Source: Haladaptatus sp. QDMS2 (GTDB lineage Archaea > Halobacteriota > Halobacteria > Halobacteriales > Halococcaceae). Taken from it: 64,000 nt of DNA. The position numbers and the translations under genes were made by a program. Where the stretch lies: assembly GCF_029338295.1 (NCBI RefSeq), contig NZ_CP119791.1, positions 682,001 to 746,000 on the forward strand, read 5' to 3'. The notes below the pieces were generated by a model, which worked only from the letters and a program-made list of their open reading frames with translations, had not been told where the DNA came from and searched no databases. Positions 1 through 7,870 of this stretch are shown piece after piece; within the stretch, counting starts at the first letter, position 1; each line of letters begins with the position of its first letter.

Positions 1-682
1 TCTCCGGGGTGAGCGCAGGGTCCTCGATGACCGCCTCGGGGAGCCCTTCGATGACGCGCCGATAGAGTTCGGGGTCGGGTTCCTGGTCTACGTCCGTCCC
101 CTCGTACTGGCCTTTCAGGTCGCAGACGCGCACCGCGCCGGTCGCCGCGAGTTCGGCGACGAGGGCGTCGTCCCACTCGCTGGTCGGGTCGAGTTTGAAC
201 TCGTAGTCTCCATCGAACGAGAGCCACGTCTCGATGCGGTCTATCGAGGCGTCGGGGAGGCGCGTCGAGACGACGAACCGGACCGGGTCGTAGGTCAGGT
301 CAAGCGCCTCGGCGAGGTTGGTGTCGGCCTGCCTGAGCGCGAGGTCGAGGGCGGCGCTCTCGAATCCCCACCGCCGGTATTCACGAAAGTCGGGGCGGCC
401 CGGCTCGCGGCCGTGAAAGAGGTCCGTCTCGCCGAGGTGAGCGGAGAACTCAGCAAACGTCCACTCACCTTCGAGGTCGAACGTGGGGGCGGCGTCCACG
501 AGGGCGCGGTGGTCTTCGGCCTCGTAAGTCACGTCTTCGCCACGACCGGTTTCACCGTCCCCGGACAGGGAGACTGTGGTCGAAAGTCGGGTGAAGTCAC
601 TCGATGTTTCTGCTTCGTGGAGGTCGTACGAGACCGCGGAGATGGTGAGCGGCAGGTCTGAAAGCGCATCGAACAGTGCCAT
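1..682 (-). CDS. Enolase-superfamily protein, N-terminal part (runs off the window)
   Basis: The frame is open from an ATG at 682 to the window edge (227 codons) with haloarchaeal codon use. Residues 105-118 read WGFESAALDLALRQ, the segment joining the N-terminal capping domain to the barrel in muconate-cycloisomerase / o-succinylbenzoate-synthase-like members of the enolase superfamily. The metal-binding barrel lies outside the window, so substrate cannot be judged. It lies 29 bases beyond the small symporter-associated gene on the same strand, so it may be the last gene of the tenA-symporter unit, but it could equally be an unrelated conserved haloarchaeal enolase-like protein. Confidence 0.7.
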   Translation of the reverse strand, partial: MALFDALSDLPLTISAVSYDLHEAETSSDFTRLSTTVSLSGDGETGRGEDVTYEAEDHRALVDAAPTFDLEGEWTFAEFSAHLGETDLFHGREPGRPDFREYRRWGFESAALDLALRQADTNLAEALDLTYDPVRFVVSTRLPDASIDRIETWLSFDGDYEFKLDPTSEWDDALVAELAATGAVRVCDLKGQYEGTDVDQEPDPELYRRVIEGLPEAVIEDPALTPE

Positions 683-711
683 GTACCCGCTTCGGGTGGA
701 ATGCAGAAAAG

Positions 712-828
712 TTAGGTCCCGCGCCAGTCCGTGACGACGGCGTAGATTTCGTAGGCGAAGATGGCGATGACGAGTGCCACCGACCCCCAGGCGAGGGCGG
801 TAAACAGCGTCTGTCCAATTGCGCTCAT
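712..828 (-). CDS. Tiny one-helix membrane protein, probable symporter accessory subunit
   Basis: A 38-residue frame, read directly from the sequence because it is short. It starts MSAIGQTLF, has one hydrophobic helix (about residues 8-31) and ends VVTDWRGT. Its ATG overlaps the TGA of the upstream sodium:solute symporter by four bases, the arrangement expected for translational coupling. Very short one-helix accessory proteins are known beside SSS and NSS transporters. Assigning this one as a subunit of the neighbour rests on position and shape, not on a recognised motif. Confidence 0.65.
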   Translation of the reverse strand: MSAIGQTLFTALAWGSVALVIAIFAYEIYAVVTDWRGT

Positions 829-2348
829 CGTTCTTCACCGCCGTCCGTTCGCAGGTCGTCGATTTGCCGCACTTCTCGCGAGAGTTGTCCGAGGTCGAAG
901 CGCCCGGGAGTCACCTGTGAGAGCACGAGAATTGCGACGCCGGACACGACTGCCGCGCCGACGAACGAGTTGAAGAACGACGCCGTCGGGAGTTGGTCGC
1001 CAACCACTGGCAGGAGTGCGAGTGGGGCGCGCAGCGTCGGGAAGTACGCGAGGCCGACGACGAGGCCGAGTAGACTCGATACGAGTGCGCCCACGCCAGT
1101 CGCCTTCGCCGAGTAAAGTCCGTAGAGCAGCGGGATGAACGTCGCGGCGGCGAGCAGGTCGGCGACGAGGAAGATAGTCAGGACGCTGTAGCCCTGCGCG
1201 CCGACGAAGATTGCGGCGAGCGCGACGACGACGGTGAGCGCACGCGCCGCTTTGGTGAGCGTAGACCGGTCGGGGTCGTCCATGATGAGCGGCAGGTCGG
1301 CAGTGACGATGCTCGCGATGGCGTTGAACAGCGTGTCTGCGGTGCTCATCACGAGCAGGATGGCGAGGATGACGACGACGAGCGTCACCCACTCGGGGAA
1401 CGCGGCGTCCAGCACGAGGAAAAAGGAGATGTCCGCGTTGTAGCCCGCGCCGAACTCCGTGGTGACGAGGCCGAGGCCTGAAGCGGCGAGACCGAACAAC
1501 CCGGCGAGGAACACCATCGGAATCACGGTAATCGCGGCGATGGTGAACGACCGGGCGAGCGTGCGCTCGTCTTTCGCGGCGTAGATGCGCTGCCACCACG
1601 CCTGATTCAGCATTTCCGCTGCGAGTACGGCGACAGCGATGTACGCGCCGAATTCGAGGCCCGGCAGGAAGCCGGGGTCGAGCAGACTCGGGTTCGTGTC
1701 CGCGACGGTCTGGTAGATTTCGCCCGTCCCGCCGAGGGCGAGCAGTGCCCCGGCGAAGCCGATGGCGAGGATGGGCAGGATGACGAGCGTCTGGACGGTG
1801 TCCGTGAAGATGCTCGCCTTCAGGCCGCCGTAGCCGGTGTACGCGAGGACGAACAGGCCAACGAGCGCCGCCGTCTGCCACGTCGGTACTCCGGCGACGA
1901 GCGAGAGCGCGCCGGCGATGCCGGTCATCTCCGCGGCGAGGAAGATGAACATGTACGTGATGCTCACGATGAGGACGTAGGCGTACATCGCGCCACCGTA
2001 GCGCGCGAGGGTGTACTCGGTGATGGAGTGGCCCTCGGGGATGAGTTCGCGGATGCGCGGCCCGATGACGATGAAGGCGAACAGCGGAAGGGCGCTGCCG
2101 ATGGCGTAGCCGAGCACGGCCGTCAGTCCGCCGAAGGCCGCCCCTGCCTCGGCCGGACTGAAGAGAATCCACGCGCCCATCCCGGAGGCGATGAGCGTCG
2201 CGGTGGTCATTCCACTGCCCGTCGAGTTGCGGGCAGTGATGAAGTCTTCCACCGAATTAATGCGGCCGCGAGCGTACCACGTGCCGAGCGCGGCAAAGAC
2301 GAACAGCGTGAGGACGGTGAGGCCGAGAGCGAGGCCCGCACTTACCAT
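825..2348 (-). CDS. Sodium:solute symporter (SSS family)
   Basis: A 507-residue, strongly hydrophobic protein with about 13 predicted membrane helices, the usual SSS size. Family signatures are visible: an ARGRINSVEDFITA segment after the first helix, EGHSITEYTLARYGG, and GGLKASIFTDTVQT in the middle, matching the GGlkAviwTDviQ stretch typical of SSS carriers. It should use the inward sodium gradient to import an organic solute. It lies about 75 bases after the second TenA-family gene on the same strand and overlaps the tiny downstream membrane gene, so it is probably co-transcribed with both. The TenA context suggests a pyrimidine or thiamine-related solute; this is inference. Confidence 0.88.
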   Translation of the reverse strand: MVSAGLALGLTVLTLFVFAALGTWYARGRINSVEDFITARNSTGSGMTTATLIASGMGAWILFSPAEAGAAFGGLTAVLGYAIGSALPLFAFIVIGPRIRELIPEGHSITEYTLARYGGAMYAYVLIVSITYMFIFLAAEMTGIAGALSLVAGVPTWQTAALVGLFVLAYTGYGGLKASIFTDTVQTLVILPILAIGFAGALLALGGTGEIYQTVADTNPSLLDPGFLPGLEFGAYIAVAVLAAEMLNQAWWQRIYAAKDERTLARSFTIAAITVIPMVFLAGLFGLAASGLGLVTTEFGAGYNADISFFLVLDAAFPEWVTLVVVILAILLVMSTADTLFNAIASIVTADLPLIMDDPDRSTLTKAARALTVVVALAAIFVGAQGYSVLTIFLVADLLAAATFIPLLYGLYSAKATGVGALVSSLLGLVVGLAYFPTLRAPLALLPVVGDQLPTASFFNSFVGAAVVSGVAILVLSQVTPGRFDLGQLSREVRQIDDLRTDGGEER

Positions 2349-2423
2349 CGTCTCACCTCAGTGCGATTAGTCATACACCTCTCTCTGACAGGGGCGCAAT
2401 TAAACGTTGGTAATACCACTCAA

Positions 2424-3086
2424 TTATACCTGGTCGTAGGCGGCGTCGAAGAAATCGACTTCGAGGTCGACAGTCCGGGTGAACAGGCGACGAACGCGCT
2501 CCTTGCGCCGAGGCGAGAGCGTTCGTCCACACTCGTCGACCTGTGTTCGAAGCCACTCGACGAACGCCGTGAATTCGGGCGTCGCGTGCATCGAAATCCA
2601 CTCGTCGTGGTAGAATCGTTTCGGGGTCGCGTCCGCGTGGGCAGTGGCCCAGGTGAGATACACCCACTCGGCAGGCAACAACACGGCGAGCGATTCTGCG
2701 TACCCGCCTTGATGGGTCGCCCGGACGAACAAGTCTTCGAGAGACTGCGTGACCGGCAGCAGTTTCGGATTGGTCCACTCTTCCTCCGGGACTGCGAGCG
2801 CGTCGAACGACCGCTCGAAGTAGTCGTTCTCCTCACCTGTGAGCGTGGCGAGAAACGACGTGAGCCGACGTTTTTCGGCCATCGTCGTGGCGTCTGCGAT
2901 GGCACTCCCGACGAGTCCGGCGAGCGCTTCCACGAACGCGAAATCCTGCACCAGATATCGGCGAAACACGTCGTTCGGAAGCGTTCAGTCTGCCAGTTCT
3001 CGGGTGAACCGATGCTCCGTGGCCGCGGTCCACGCGGGCTCAGACTGACTCCGAAGGGAGGCAGAAAACCGTGGCTGGTCGCTCAC
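2424..3086 (-). pseudogene. Second TenA-family gene, broken by an in-frame TGA
   Basis: The frame begins with a GTG at 3086 that overlaps the stop of the upstream tenA copy by four bases (GTGA). It encodes 220 codons of TenA-like sequence, but codon 34 (2985-2987) is TGA. The residues around it read RELAD-stop-TLPNDVFRRYLVQD, where TenA proteins have a glycine (the upstream paralogue has VELGEGTLST). One base change, GGA to TGA, explains it. A restart at GTG 2969 would give 181 residues lacking the first helix. The position that holds the catalytic Cys in thiaminase II (LLPCMW in the neighbour) is Ala here (LLPAEW). It may be a real nonsense mutation or a sequencing error. Confidence 0.75.
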
Positions 3087-3748
3087 ACAGACCACTGCTC
3101 CTCGCGCCACGCTGCGTCCCAGAAGCGGTACTCGTAGCGAAACGAGGTGAGAAAGCGGTCGGTGAACTGCTCGCGGTCTGCCGGACTGGCCCGACCGGCC
3201 ACCTCGTCAAGCAGGTCGAGACACCATTCGGTGAGTTCGGTGAACTCCTCACTCGCGTACATCTCGATCCACGCGGCGTACTGCTCGTGGTCTGGTTTCC
3301 CGCGCACGTCGAGGTGTCTGCCGGTCTGATTGAACCCCCACATACACGGCAAGAGTGCGGCGACGAGGTTACCGAAGGACTCGGTTGCGGCCGTCCGGAC
3401 GAGGAAATCGGTGTACGCCTGCGTGGTCGGCGAGGGTTTCGTTCGTTCCAGGTCGGCTTCGCTGATTCCGAATTCGGCGGCGTACTCGCGGTGGAGGTCC
3501 ATCTCGGTGTTGACGGTCTCTTCGAGAAGCGTTGCGAAGGTTCCCATCTCGTCGAGCGACGGGGCATTTGCGGCTCCGAGCGCGAACACGCGACTGTAGT
3601 CGACGAGGTAGACGTAGTCCTGTTTCACCCAGTATTCGAACGGGTCCGTAGAAAGCGTCCCCTCGCCGAGTTCGACGACCATCGGGTGGTCGAGAATCGC
3701 TTCGAGGATGGGGCGGCCCTCCTCGCAGAGTGATTCTGCGAATGACAT
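3083..3748 (-). CDS. tenA: TenA/thiaminase II family protein
   Basis: At 221 residues this is the normal TenA length. The all-helical TenA fold is indicated by an N-terminal DHPMVVELGEGTL segment, KQDYVYLVDYSRVFALG, and AALLPCMWGFNQTG with the cysteine that is nucleophilic in thiaminase II. The C-terminal helix ends FWDAAWREEQW. TenA enzymes hydrolyse aminopyrimidine breakdown products of thiamine to hydroxymethylpyrimidine for salvage. It is the first gene of a minus-strand run (TenA, broken TenA, symporter) and shares an 82-base divergent promoter region with the cobalamin adenosyltransferase gene. The exact substrate is not visible from sequence. Confidence 0.88.
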   Translation of the reverse strand: MSFAESLCEEGRPILEAILDHPMVVELGEGTLSTDPFEYWVKQDYVYLVDYSRVFALGAANAPSLDEMGTFATLLEETVNTEMDLHREYAAEFGISEADLERTKPSPTTQAYTDFLVRTAATESFGNLVAALLPCMWGFNQTGRHLDVRGKPDHEQYAAWIEMYASEEFTELTEWCLDLLDEVAGRASPADREQFTDRFLTSFRYEYRFWDAAWREEQWSV

Positions 3749-3800
3749 AACTGGCCTTCGCAGACCGACGGGAAAACTATTCGCCCCGGCCTGGCCCGGC

Positions 3801-3807
3801 TATAAGT
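3801..3807 (+). promoter_or_regulatory. TATA box for the cobalamin adenosyltransferase gene
   Basis: TATAAGT lies about 28 bases before the ATG at 3831, the spacing expected if transcription starts at or next to the start codon (leaderless mRNA). It also supports choosing 3831 over the in-frame upstream ATG at 3708. Confidence 0.6.
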
Positions 3808-3830
3808 CGGTCCCGCCCCTCGATACGGAC

Positions 3831-4364
3831 ATGAAGATTTACACCAAACGCGGCGACGAGGGGAAGACCGACCTCTCGAACATGGCGCGCGTCTCGAAGG
3901 CGAGCCACCGAATCGAAGCCTACGGGAGCGTAGACGAGGTGAACGCGCTGGTCGGCGTTGTCCGACCGACGGGCTACGACGACGTAGACGAGATGCTTCG
4001 GTCGATTCAGAATCACCTCCACATCGTGCAGGCGGACTTCGCGAATCCCGACCCGAAGGCGGACGCGCCCGTGATTCGCGACGAACACGTCGAACAATTG
4101 GAGACGTGGATGGACGACCTCGATACGGAACTCGACCCGCTCAAGAGCTTCATCCTGCCCTCGGGCAGCGAACCCGGCGCGAAACTCCACCACGCCCGGG
4201 CGGTCTGTCGCCGGGCAGAGCGTCGTGCCGTCGCGCTCATCAACGAAGAGGAGGCGAACCCGGCGGCGGTGAAGTACCTGAACCGGCTCTCTGACGCGCT
4301 GTTCGTCCTCGCACGCGTGGTCAACAAACGCGAGGGCGTCCCCGAAGAGTCCCCCACCTACTGA
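3831..4364 (+). CDS. Cob(I)alamin adenosyltransferase, PduO type
   Basis: The 177-residue protein starts MKIYTKRGDEGKTDL, the characteristic N-terminus of PduO-type ATP:cob(I)alamin adenosyltransferases, and continues with RIEAYGSVDEVNALVG and FILPSGSEPGAKLHHARAVC followed by RRAERR, the ATP and cobalamin binding helices. It transfers the adenosyl group of ATP to cobalamin to make coenzyme B12. The start at 3831 matches the family start and sits one TATA spacing downstream of TATAAGT. Its 3' end overlaps the convergent adenine deaminase gene by seven bases. Coenzyme B12 would serve methylmalonyl-CoA mutase downstream of the carboxylase at 20-24 kb. Confidence 0.92.
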   Translation: MKIYTKRGDEGKTDLSNMARVSKASHRIEAYGSVDEVNALVGVVRPTGYDDVDEMLRSIQNHLHIVQADFANPDPKADAPVIRDEHVEQLETWMDDLDTELDPLKSFILPSGSEPGAKLHHARAVCRRAERRAVALINEEEANPAAVKYLNRLSDALFVLARVVNKREGVPEESPTY

Positions 4365-6091
4365 GCGTCGGGCGTCAACCCGACCAGTTCCTGTGCCAGC
4401 ACGTCCGCGTAGCCGTGTGGGGTCAGCTTGAGGGTGGGGACGCCGAGGAAGGTGAGCGTCGCCACCGCGAGCATCGGCTGGTCGGCTTCGACGCCGCGCT
4501 CCCAGAGCGCCTCGCGCACCGCCCGCACGCCTGCTGCGGCCTCCTCGATTGGGACGTCTGCGACGACGCCCGCGACCCGGCAGCGGTGTTCGGCGATGAT
4601 TTCGCCCTCGTCCACCACGGCCCACCCGCCGCCGATTTTTGCGACGTGGGCTATCGCTTGCTGTATCGCCTCGTCGGTCGCGCCGACGGCGACGGTCATT
4701 CCTGCCTCCCAGACGGTGGTCGTCGCCACCGCACCTGAGCCGAGGCCGAAGCCCGTGAGAAAGCCCACGAACGCCTCGTGGTCGCTGTCGGGGTGGCGGT
4801 CGATGGCGACGACTTTGAGCACGTCGCGCTCCGGTGCGGCCCTGAGTGTGCCCTCTGCCTCGGCGGGTTCGACCGTCGCCATCCTCGAGAACAGGCCGGT
4901 GACGTACTCGATGGCGCGAACGCGTCCGCCTCGTGTGACGGTGGCTGGGACGCTCAGGTCGAGCGAGTCGGGGAGACCCACGCTATCGTAGAAGTGGGCG
5001 GGGTAGTCGTGGGGTCGGGGAGAGACAGTTGCGTCTCCGTTCTCGACGACGAATTCACCTCCCGAGATGACGGTTTCGACCGCGACCGATTCGAGGTCGG
5101 AGAGAAGGACGACGTCCGCCCGTGCGCCCGGCGAGAGGGTTCCTCGGTCGCGAAAGCCGAAGTGGCGGGCCGGATTGAGAGTGGCCATGCGGACGGCGTC
5201 TTCCGGGCTGACACCTGCTTCGATGGCACGGCGGACCACCCGGTCCATGCAGGTTCCTGCCTGCAGGTCGTCGGGCCAGAGGCTGTCGGTCGAGAGCGAA
5301 AGGTCCGCCGCGCCGACCTCCTGGTAGGCGTCTGCAATGGCCGCCGTGTCGTCGCGGATGGTTCCCGACCGCCCGATGACGTGGATGCCGTTTTCGAGGC
5401 GTTCTATCACCTCGTCGCCGGAAATCGCCTCGTGGTCGTTGTCGATGACCGAAGCGAACGCTTGCAGATTGGTCCCTTTGCAGCCAGCCCCATGGCCGCT
5501 GATTGGCTTCCCTGCCTCGCGGGCGCGTTCGTAGAGGTCGAAAAGTGGCGGGTCGCGCCCGACGACGTGAATCCAGTCCACCTCCCCGACGCCAACGACG
5601 CTGGGGTGCGAGAGAAGTGCGGTGAGTGCGTCTTTCTCCGCGTCGTCCGCCCACGCGGGACTGAAGGTGTTCACGAGCGGCTGTGGCGTGAGCGTGGCGA
5701 ACACCGAGACGGGGAGGCCGTCGGTGGCGGAGAGCAGCTCCGAGACGCCTTCCGCTCCGTACATCGGCCCCATTCCCGTCACCTCGGTGACGACGCTGGT
5801 CGTCCCGCCTTCGAGGACGGAGGGGTAGGCGTATTCGAAGGCGTGCTGGGCCTCTATGTGCGTGTGGGCGTCGATGAACCCGGGGACGGCGACCTGCCCC
5901 GTGGCATCCACGACGGTGGTGTCGGGGCCGACCACTGACCCTGAGTCTGCGGGCAGCGCGGCGATGCGATCACCGACGATTGCGATGGCGCGGTCGTGTT
6001 GGTCGCCCGTCTCTGGGAGCAGGACGCTCGCGTTCTGGATGACGAGGTCTGCGGGGGTGTTGCCGAGGGCCACGTCCTGTAGACGGGTCAT
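4358..6091 (-). CDS. ade: Adenine deaminase
   Basis: The 577-residue protein has the adenine deaminase (Ade/YerA) layout: an amidohydrolase barrel with VPGFIDAHTHIE near residues 70-83, GHGAGCKG for the next metal-ligand histidine, SLSTDSLWPDDL for the catalytic aspartate, then the Ade-specific C-terminal domain containing FLTGFGLGSGAVATT, HVAKIGGGWAVV and the terminal FLGVPTLKLTPHGY. It converts adenine to hypoxanthine and ammonia in purine salvage. It follows the MBL hydrolase gene with a four-base overlap, so the two are co-transcribed, and it converges on the adenosyltransferase gene. Confidence 0.93.
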   Translation of the reverse strand: MTRLQDVALGNTPADLVIQNASVLLPETGDQHDRAIAIVGDRIAALPADSGSVVGPDTTVVDATGQVAVPGFIDAHTHIEAQHAFEYAYPSVLEGGTTSVVTEVTGMGPMYGAEGVSELLSATDGLPVSVFATLTPQPLVNTFSPAWADDAEKDALTALLSHPSVVGVGEVDWIHVVGRDPPLFDLYERAREAGKPISGHGAGCKGTNLQAFASVIDNDHEAISGDEVIERLENGIHVIGRSGTIRDDTAAIADAYQEVGAADLSLSTDSLWPDDLQAGTCMDRVVRRAIEAGVSPEDAVRMATLNPARHFGFRDRGTLSPGARADVVLLSDLESVAVETVISGGEFVVENGDATVSPRPHDYPAHFYDSVGLPDSLDLSVPATVTRGGRVRAIEYVTGLFSRMATVEPAEAEGTLRAAPERDVLKVVAIDRHPDSDHEAFVGFLTGFGLGSGAVATTTVWEAGMTVAVGATDEAIQQAIAHVAKIGGGWAVVDEGEIIAEHRCRVAGVVADVPIEEAAAGVRAVREALWERGVEADQPMLAVATLTFLGVPTLKLTPHGYADVLAQELVGLTPDAQ

Positions 6092-7035
6092 GTTCGCTCG
6101 TAGACGATGACCCCGCCGTTTTCGTGGGCCGTGACCTTCCCGCGCGATTCGAGGACGTCCAAATGGCCCACGGCCTCGCTCATGCCTGGGAAGAACTCGG
6201 TGACGGGGAGGTCGCCGAACAACTCACCCATGATTTCGACCGCCGTCGTCGGCCCGTCTACGAGGCCGTACACCTTCTCCGTCCGCGCTTCGTGGGCGTC
6301 GAGCATCTCTCCGATTCGCTCGGTGGGATTCTCGATAATGGTCCGGTGGCCAGGGAGGAAGCGGTCGTACTCCGCTTCTTCGAGTCGGCGTAGCGATTCG
6401 TTGAACGCAGGAAGGGGACGTGGCCGTTCGTCTTCGCCGGGTTCCGGCGGCTGAAGCAGCGGATTCGGCGTAATCTCGTTCAGGACGTTGTCGCCGACGA
6501 TGGCATGACGCTCGTTACCCTCGTCGAACGCGAAGATGAGTTCGCCGATTGCGTGGCCCGTCACCCGCTTTGCGACGAGGGGTTCGCCGTTGATTTCGAT
6601 GCGGTCGTCCTCTGTGACTTCCGTGTCCGTCTCGACGCTCGGCGCGTAGGAGAGGTAGGATTCGGGAAGGTCCACGACCGCGTTGGCCGTCGCCGCGGAC
6701 ATCCCGTTGCGCTCGAAGAAATCGGCGAAGAACGTCTGCTCGTGCTGCAGTCGTCCGGGGAAGTCGGCCATGATGCGGGCAGCCTCGGGACTCACGACGA
6801 CGCTCGCGCCCTCGGCTTTCAGTCGTGAAGCCAGTCCGAAGTGGTCGGGGTGGGGATGGGTGACGACGACCTGTCGGAGGTCTGCCGGCGTCATTCCGTT
6901 CGCTTCGAGTCCGTCCAGGAGAGCCGCCCACGCCTCCTCGCTATCGGGACCGGGATCGACGACCGTCCGGCCCGAGAGATAGGCGTTTACCGCCCCGACC
7001 CGAAACGGCGTGGGAATCGAAAGCCGTGTGAACAT
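6088..7035 (-). CDS. Metallo-beta-lactamase-fold hydrolase
   Basis: The 315-residue protein starts at ATG 7035 (MFTRLSIPTPFRVGAVNAYL), chosen over the longer frame from 7203 because the extra 56 residues look like non-coding sequence. The zinc motif THPHPDHFGLA (HxHxDH) is near residue 75, a later HAIGELIF supplies another ligand, and FLPGHRTIIENP is near residue 235. The C-terminal winged-helix-like end (about residues 235-315) resembles LACTB2-like MBL hydrolases. The substrate is unknown. It is upstream of and overlaps ade by four bases. Confidence 0.85.
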   Translation of the reverse strand: MFTRLSIPTPFRVGAVNAYLSGRTVVDPGPDSEEAWAALLDGLEANGMTPADLRQVVVTHPHPDHFGLASRLKAEGASVVVSPEAARIMADFPGRLQHEQTFFADFFERNGMSAATANAVVDLPESYLSYAPSVETDTEVTEDDRIEINGEPLVAKRVTGHAIGELIFAFDEGNERHAIVGDNVLNEITPNPLLQPPEPGEDERPRPLPAFNESLRRLEEAEYDRFLPGHRTIIENPTERIGEMLDAHEARTEKVYGLVDGPTTAVEIMGELFGDLPVTEFFPGMSEAVGHLDVLESRGKVTAHENGGVIVYERT

Positions 7036-7204
7036 ATCACGAACTTCCGGCCGCGTCGCTAAAACAATTTGTGACAGGGCGGCATGGGACGGGTGCCTCA
7101 GAACGGGTGATGCCCACGGCCTGTAGGGGGTGTTCGCCGCACTCATCCAAGTCGGCATTGGGACAGACGCCGACTGCGACGAACGGTCGTCCACCGCCTG
7201 CAAG

Positions 7205-7220
7205 TTTAGGTCTGCCTAAA
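7205..7220. promoter_or_regulatory. DtxR/SirR-like inverted repeat
   Basis: TTTAGG, spacer TCTG, CCTAAA: a perfect six-base inverted repeat with a four-base spacer. It resembles the TTAGGnnnnnCCTAA core bound by DtxR/IdeR-type metal-dependent repressors, which exist in haloarchaea as SirR/Idr proteins. It lies in the divergent region between the MBL gene and the coiled-coil gene. Which promoter it controls, if either, is not evident. Confidence 0.45.
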
Positions 7221-7318
7221 ACAACCAAAAGTGTTGTGGTTTCGGTTCCGACGTTGATTTTTTCGAGGTGTCCCGTATCTGAAAATCCTTGACGAGAGTA
7301 CTGTGAGTGGCACAAGGG

Positions 7319-7326
7319 TTTTATTT
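7319..7326 (+). promoter_or_regulatory. TATA box for the 90-residue coiled-coil gene
   Basis: TTTTATTT is centred about 26 bases before the ATG at 7348, consistent with a leaderless transcript and with 7348 as the start rather than the upstream GTG at 7303. Confidence 0.55.
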
Positions 7327-7347
7327 GGTGTTATCGTTATAACAGGT

Positions 7348-7620
7348 ATGAACAAGCACTTTGAAGATACCCAGTACTACCTGAAGCGCGCGAGTGAGAC
7401 GGCAAAGCGCGGCGTCACGGAAGAACTCTCTCCAGTTCAGGAGAAATTCCGCTCGATTACCGGCCGCGAGGAGGAGCCAGAACTATCCCGAATCGACGAA
7501 ATTCGAGAGGAGCTTCGAAAGCTGCAGGACCGCGCCGAGGGTGAAACCCGCGAGGCAATCGCGAGTGCGCGCTCGCGCCTCGACGACTACCGAAGCCAGC
7601 GCTCGGAAGCGTCCGACTGA
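7348..7620 (+). CDS. Small charged coiled-coil protein (haloarchaeal conserved)
   Basis: A 90-residue protein beginning MNKHFEDTQYYLKRASETA, almost entirely helical and charged, with predicted coiled coil between about residues 45 and 85 (EEELRKLQDRAEGETREAI region). It has no membrane segment or cysteine. It resembles a family of short haloarchaeal proteins known only as a domain of unknown function (I believe DUF7553). It is monocistronic with its own TATA box, and tRNA-Val follows on the same strand after about 60 bases. The function is unknown. Confidence 0.75.
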   Translation: MNKHFEDTQYYLKRASETAKRGVTEELSPVQEKFRSITGREEEPELSRIDEIREELRKLQDRAEGETREAIASARSRLDDYRSQRSEASD

Positions 7621-7683
7621 GCTGTTTTTTCGGCAGTCGAAAGTAACCCTTAAGGTTAGCCGCCGGAAACGAGGTACTGCAGA

Positions 7684-7758
7684 GGGTTGGTGATCTAGTC
7701 TGGTTATGATACCTCCTTCACACGGAGGAAGTCGGCAGTTCAAATCTGCCCCAACCCA
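7684..7758 (+). tRNA. tRNA-Val (CAC)
   Basis: The acceptor arm GGGTTGG (7684-7690) pairs with CCAACCC (7751-7757), with A as discriminator. The anticodon stem CCTCC/GGAGG encloses the loop TTCACAC, giving anticodon CAC (valine GTG codons). The T arm GGCAG/CTGCC encloses TTCAAAT. No intron is present and CCA is not encoded. Confidence 0.93.
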
Positions 7759-7804
7759 CTACTTCTGTCGCGAGCAACTCCGCGAGCGACTGCTGTTGTG
7801 ACGC

Positions 7805-7865
7805 GGGGCAGTTTGAACCAGGGAGCGAGCAGCGCGAGCGACCAAGGTTCAAATCTGCCCCAACC
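7805..7865 (+). repeat. Duplicate of the tRNA-Val 3' end with an adjacent inverted copy
   Basis: GTTCAAATCTGCCCCAACC at 7847-7865 repeats 19 bases of the tRNA-Val 3' end (7738-7756) exactly. Just before it, GGGGCAGTTTGAACC (7805-7819) is a near-perfect reverse complement of GGTTCAAATCTGCCCC (7846-7861), lacking one base. The loop between them is GA/GC-rich. Copies of a tRNA 3' end downstream of the gene are typical of attachment sites left by integrative elements; only about 90 bases separate the tRNA end from this copy, so no element remains. Confidence 0.6.
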
Positions 7866-7870
7866 TGTTG

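Larger units (their letters stand above)
7036..7347. other. Divergent intergenic region (312 bp)
   Basis: This stretch separates the minus-strand MBL gene from the plus-strand coiled-coil gene. It contains the symmetrical TTTAGG...CCTAAA box listed separately and the TATA box of the plus-strand gene. Frames crossing it on the minus strand have non-coding composition and were not called. Confidence 0.6.

Noticed and set aside
2985-2987. TGA in the second tenA read as a recoded codon (selenocysteine)
   Set aside because: The position is a conserved glycine, no selenocysteine insertion structure is evident, and haloarchaea are not known to use selenocysteine.
7037-7315. Minus-strand 92-codon frame upstream of the MBL gene
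   Set aside because: Composition is not protein-like and it would cover the promoter and metal-repressor-like box.
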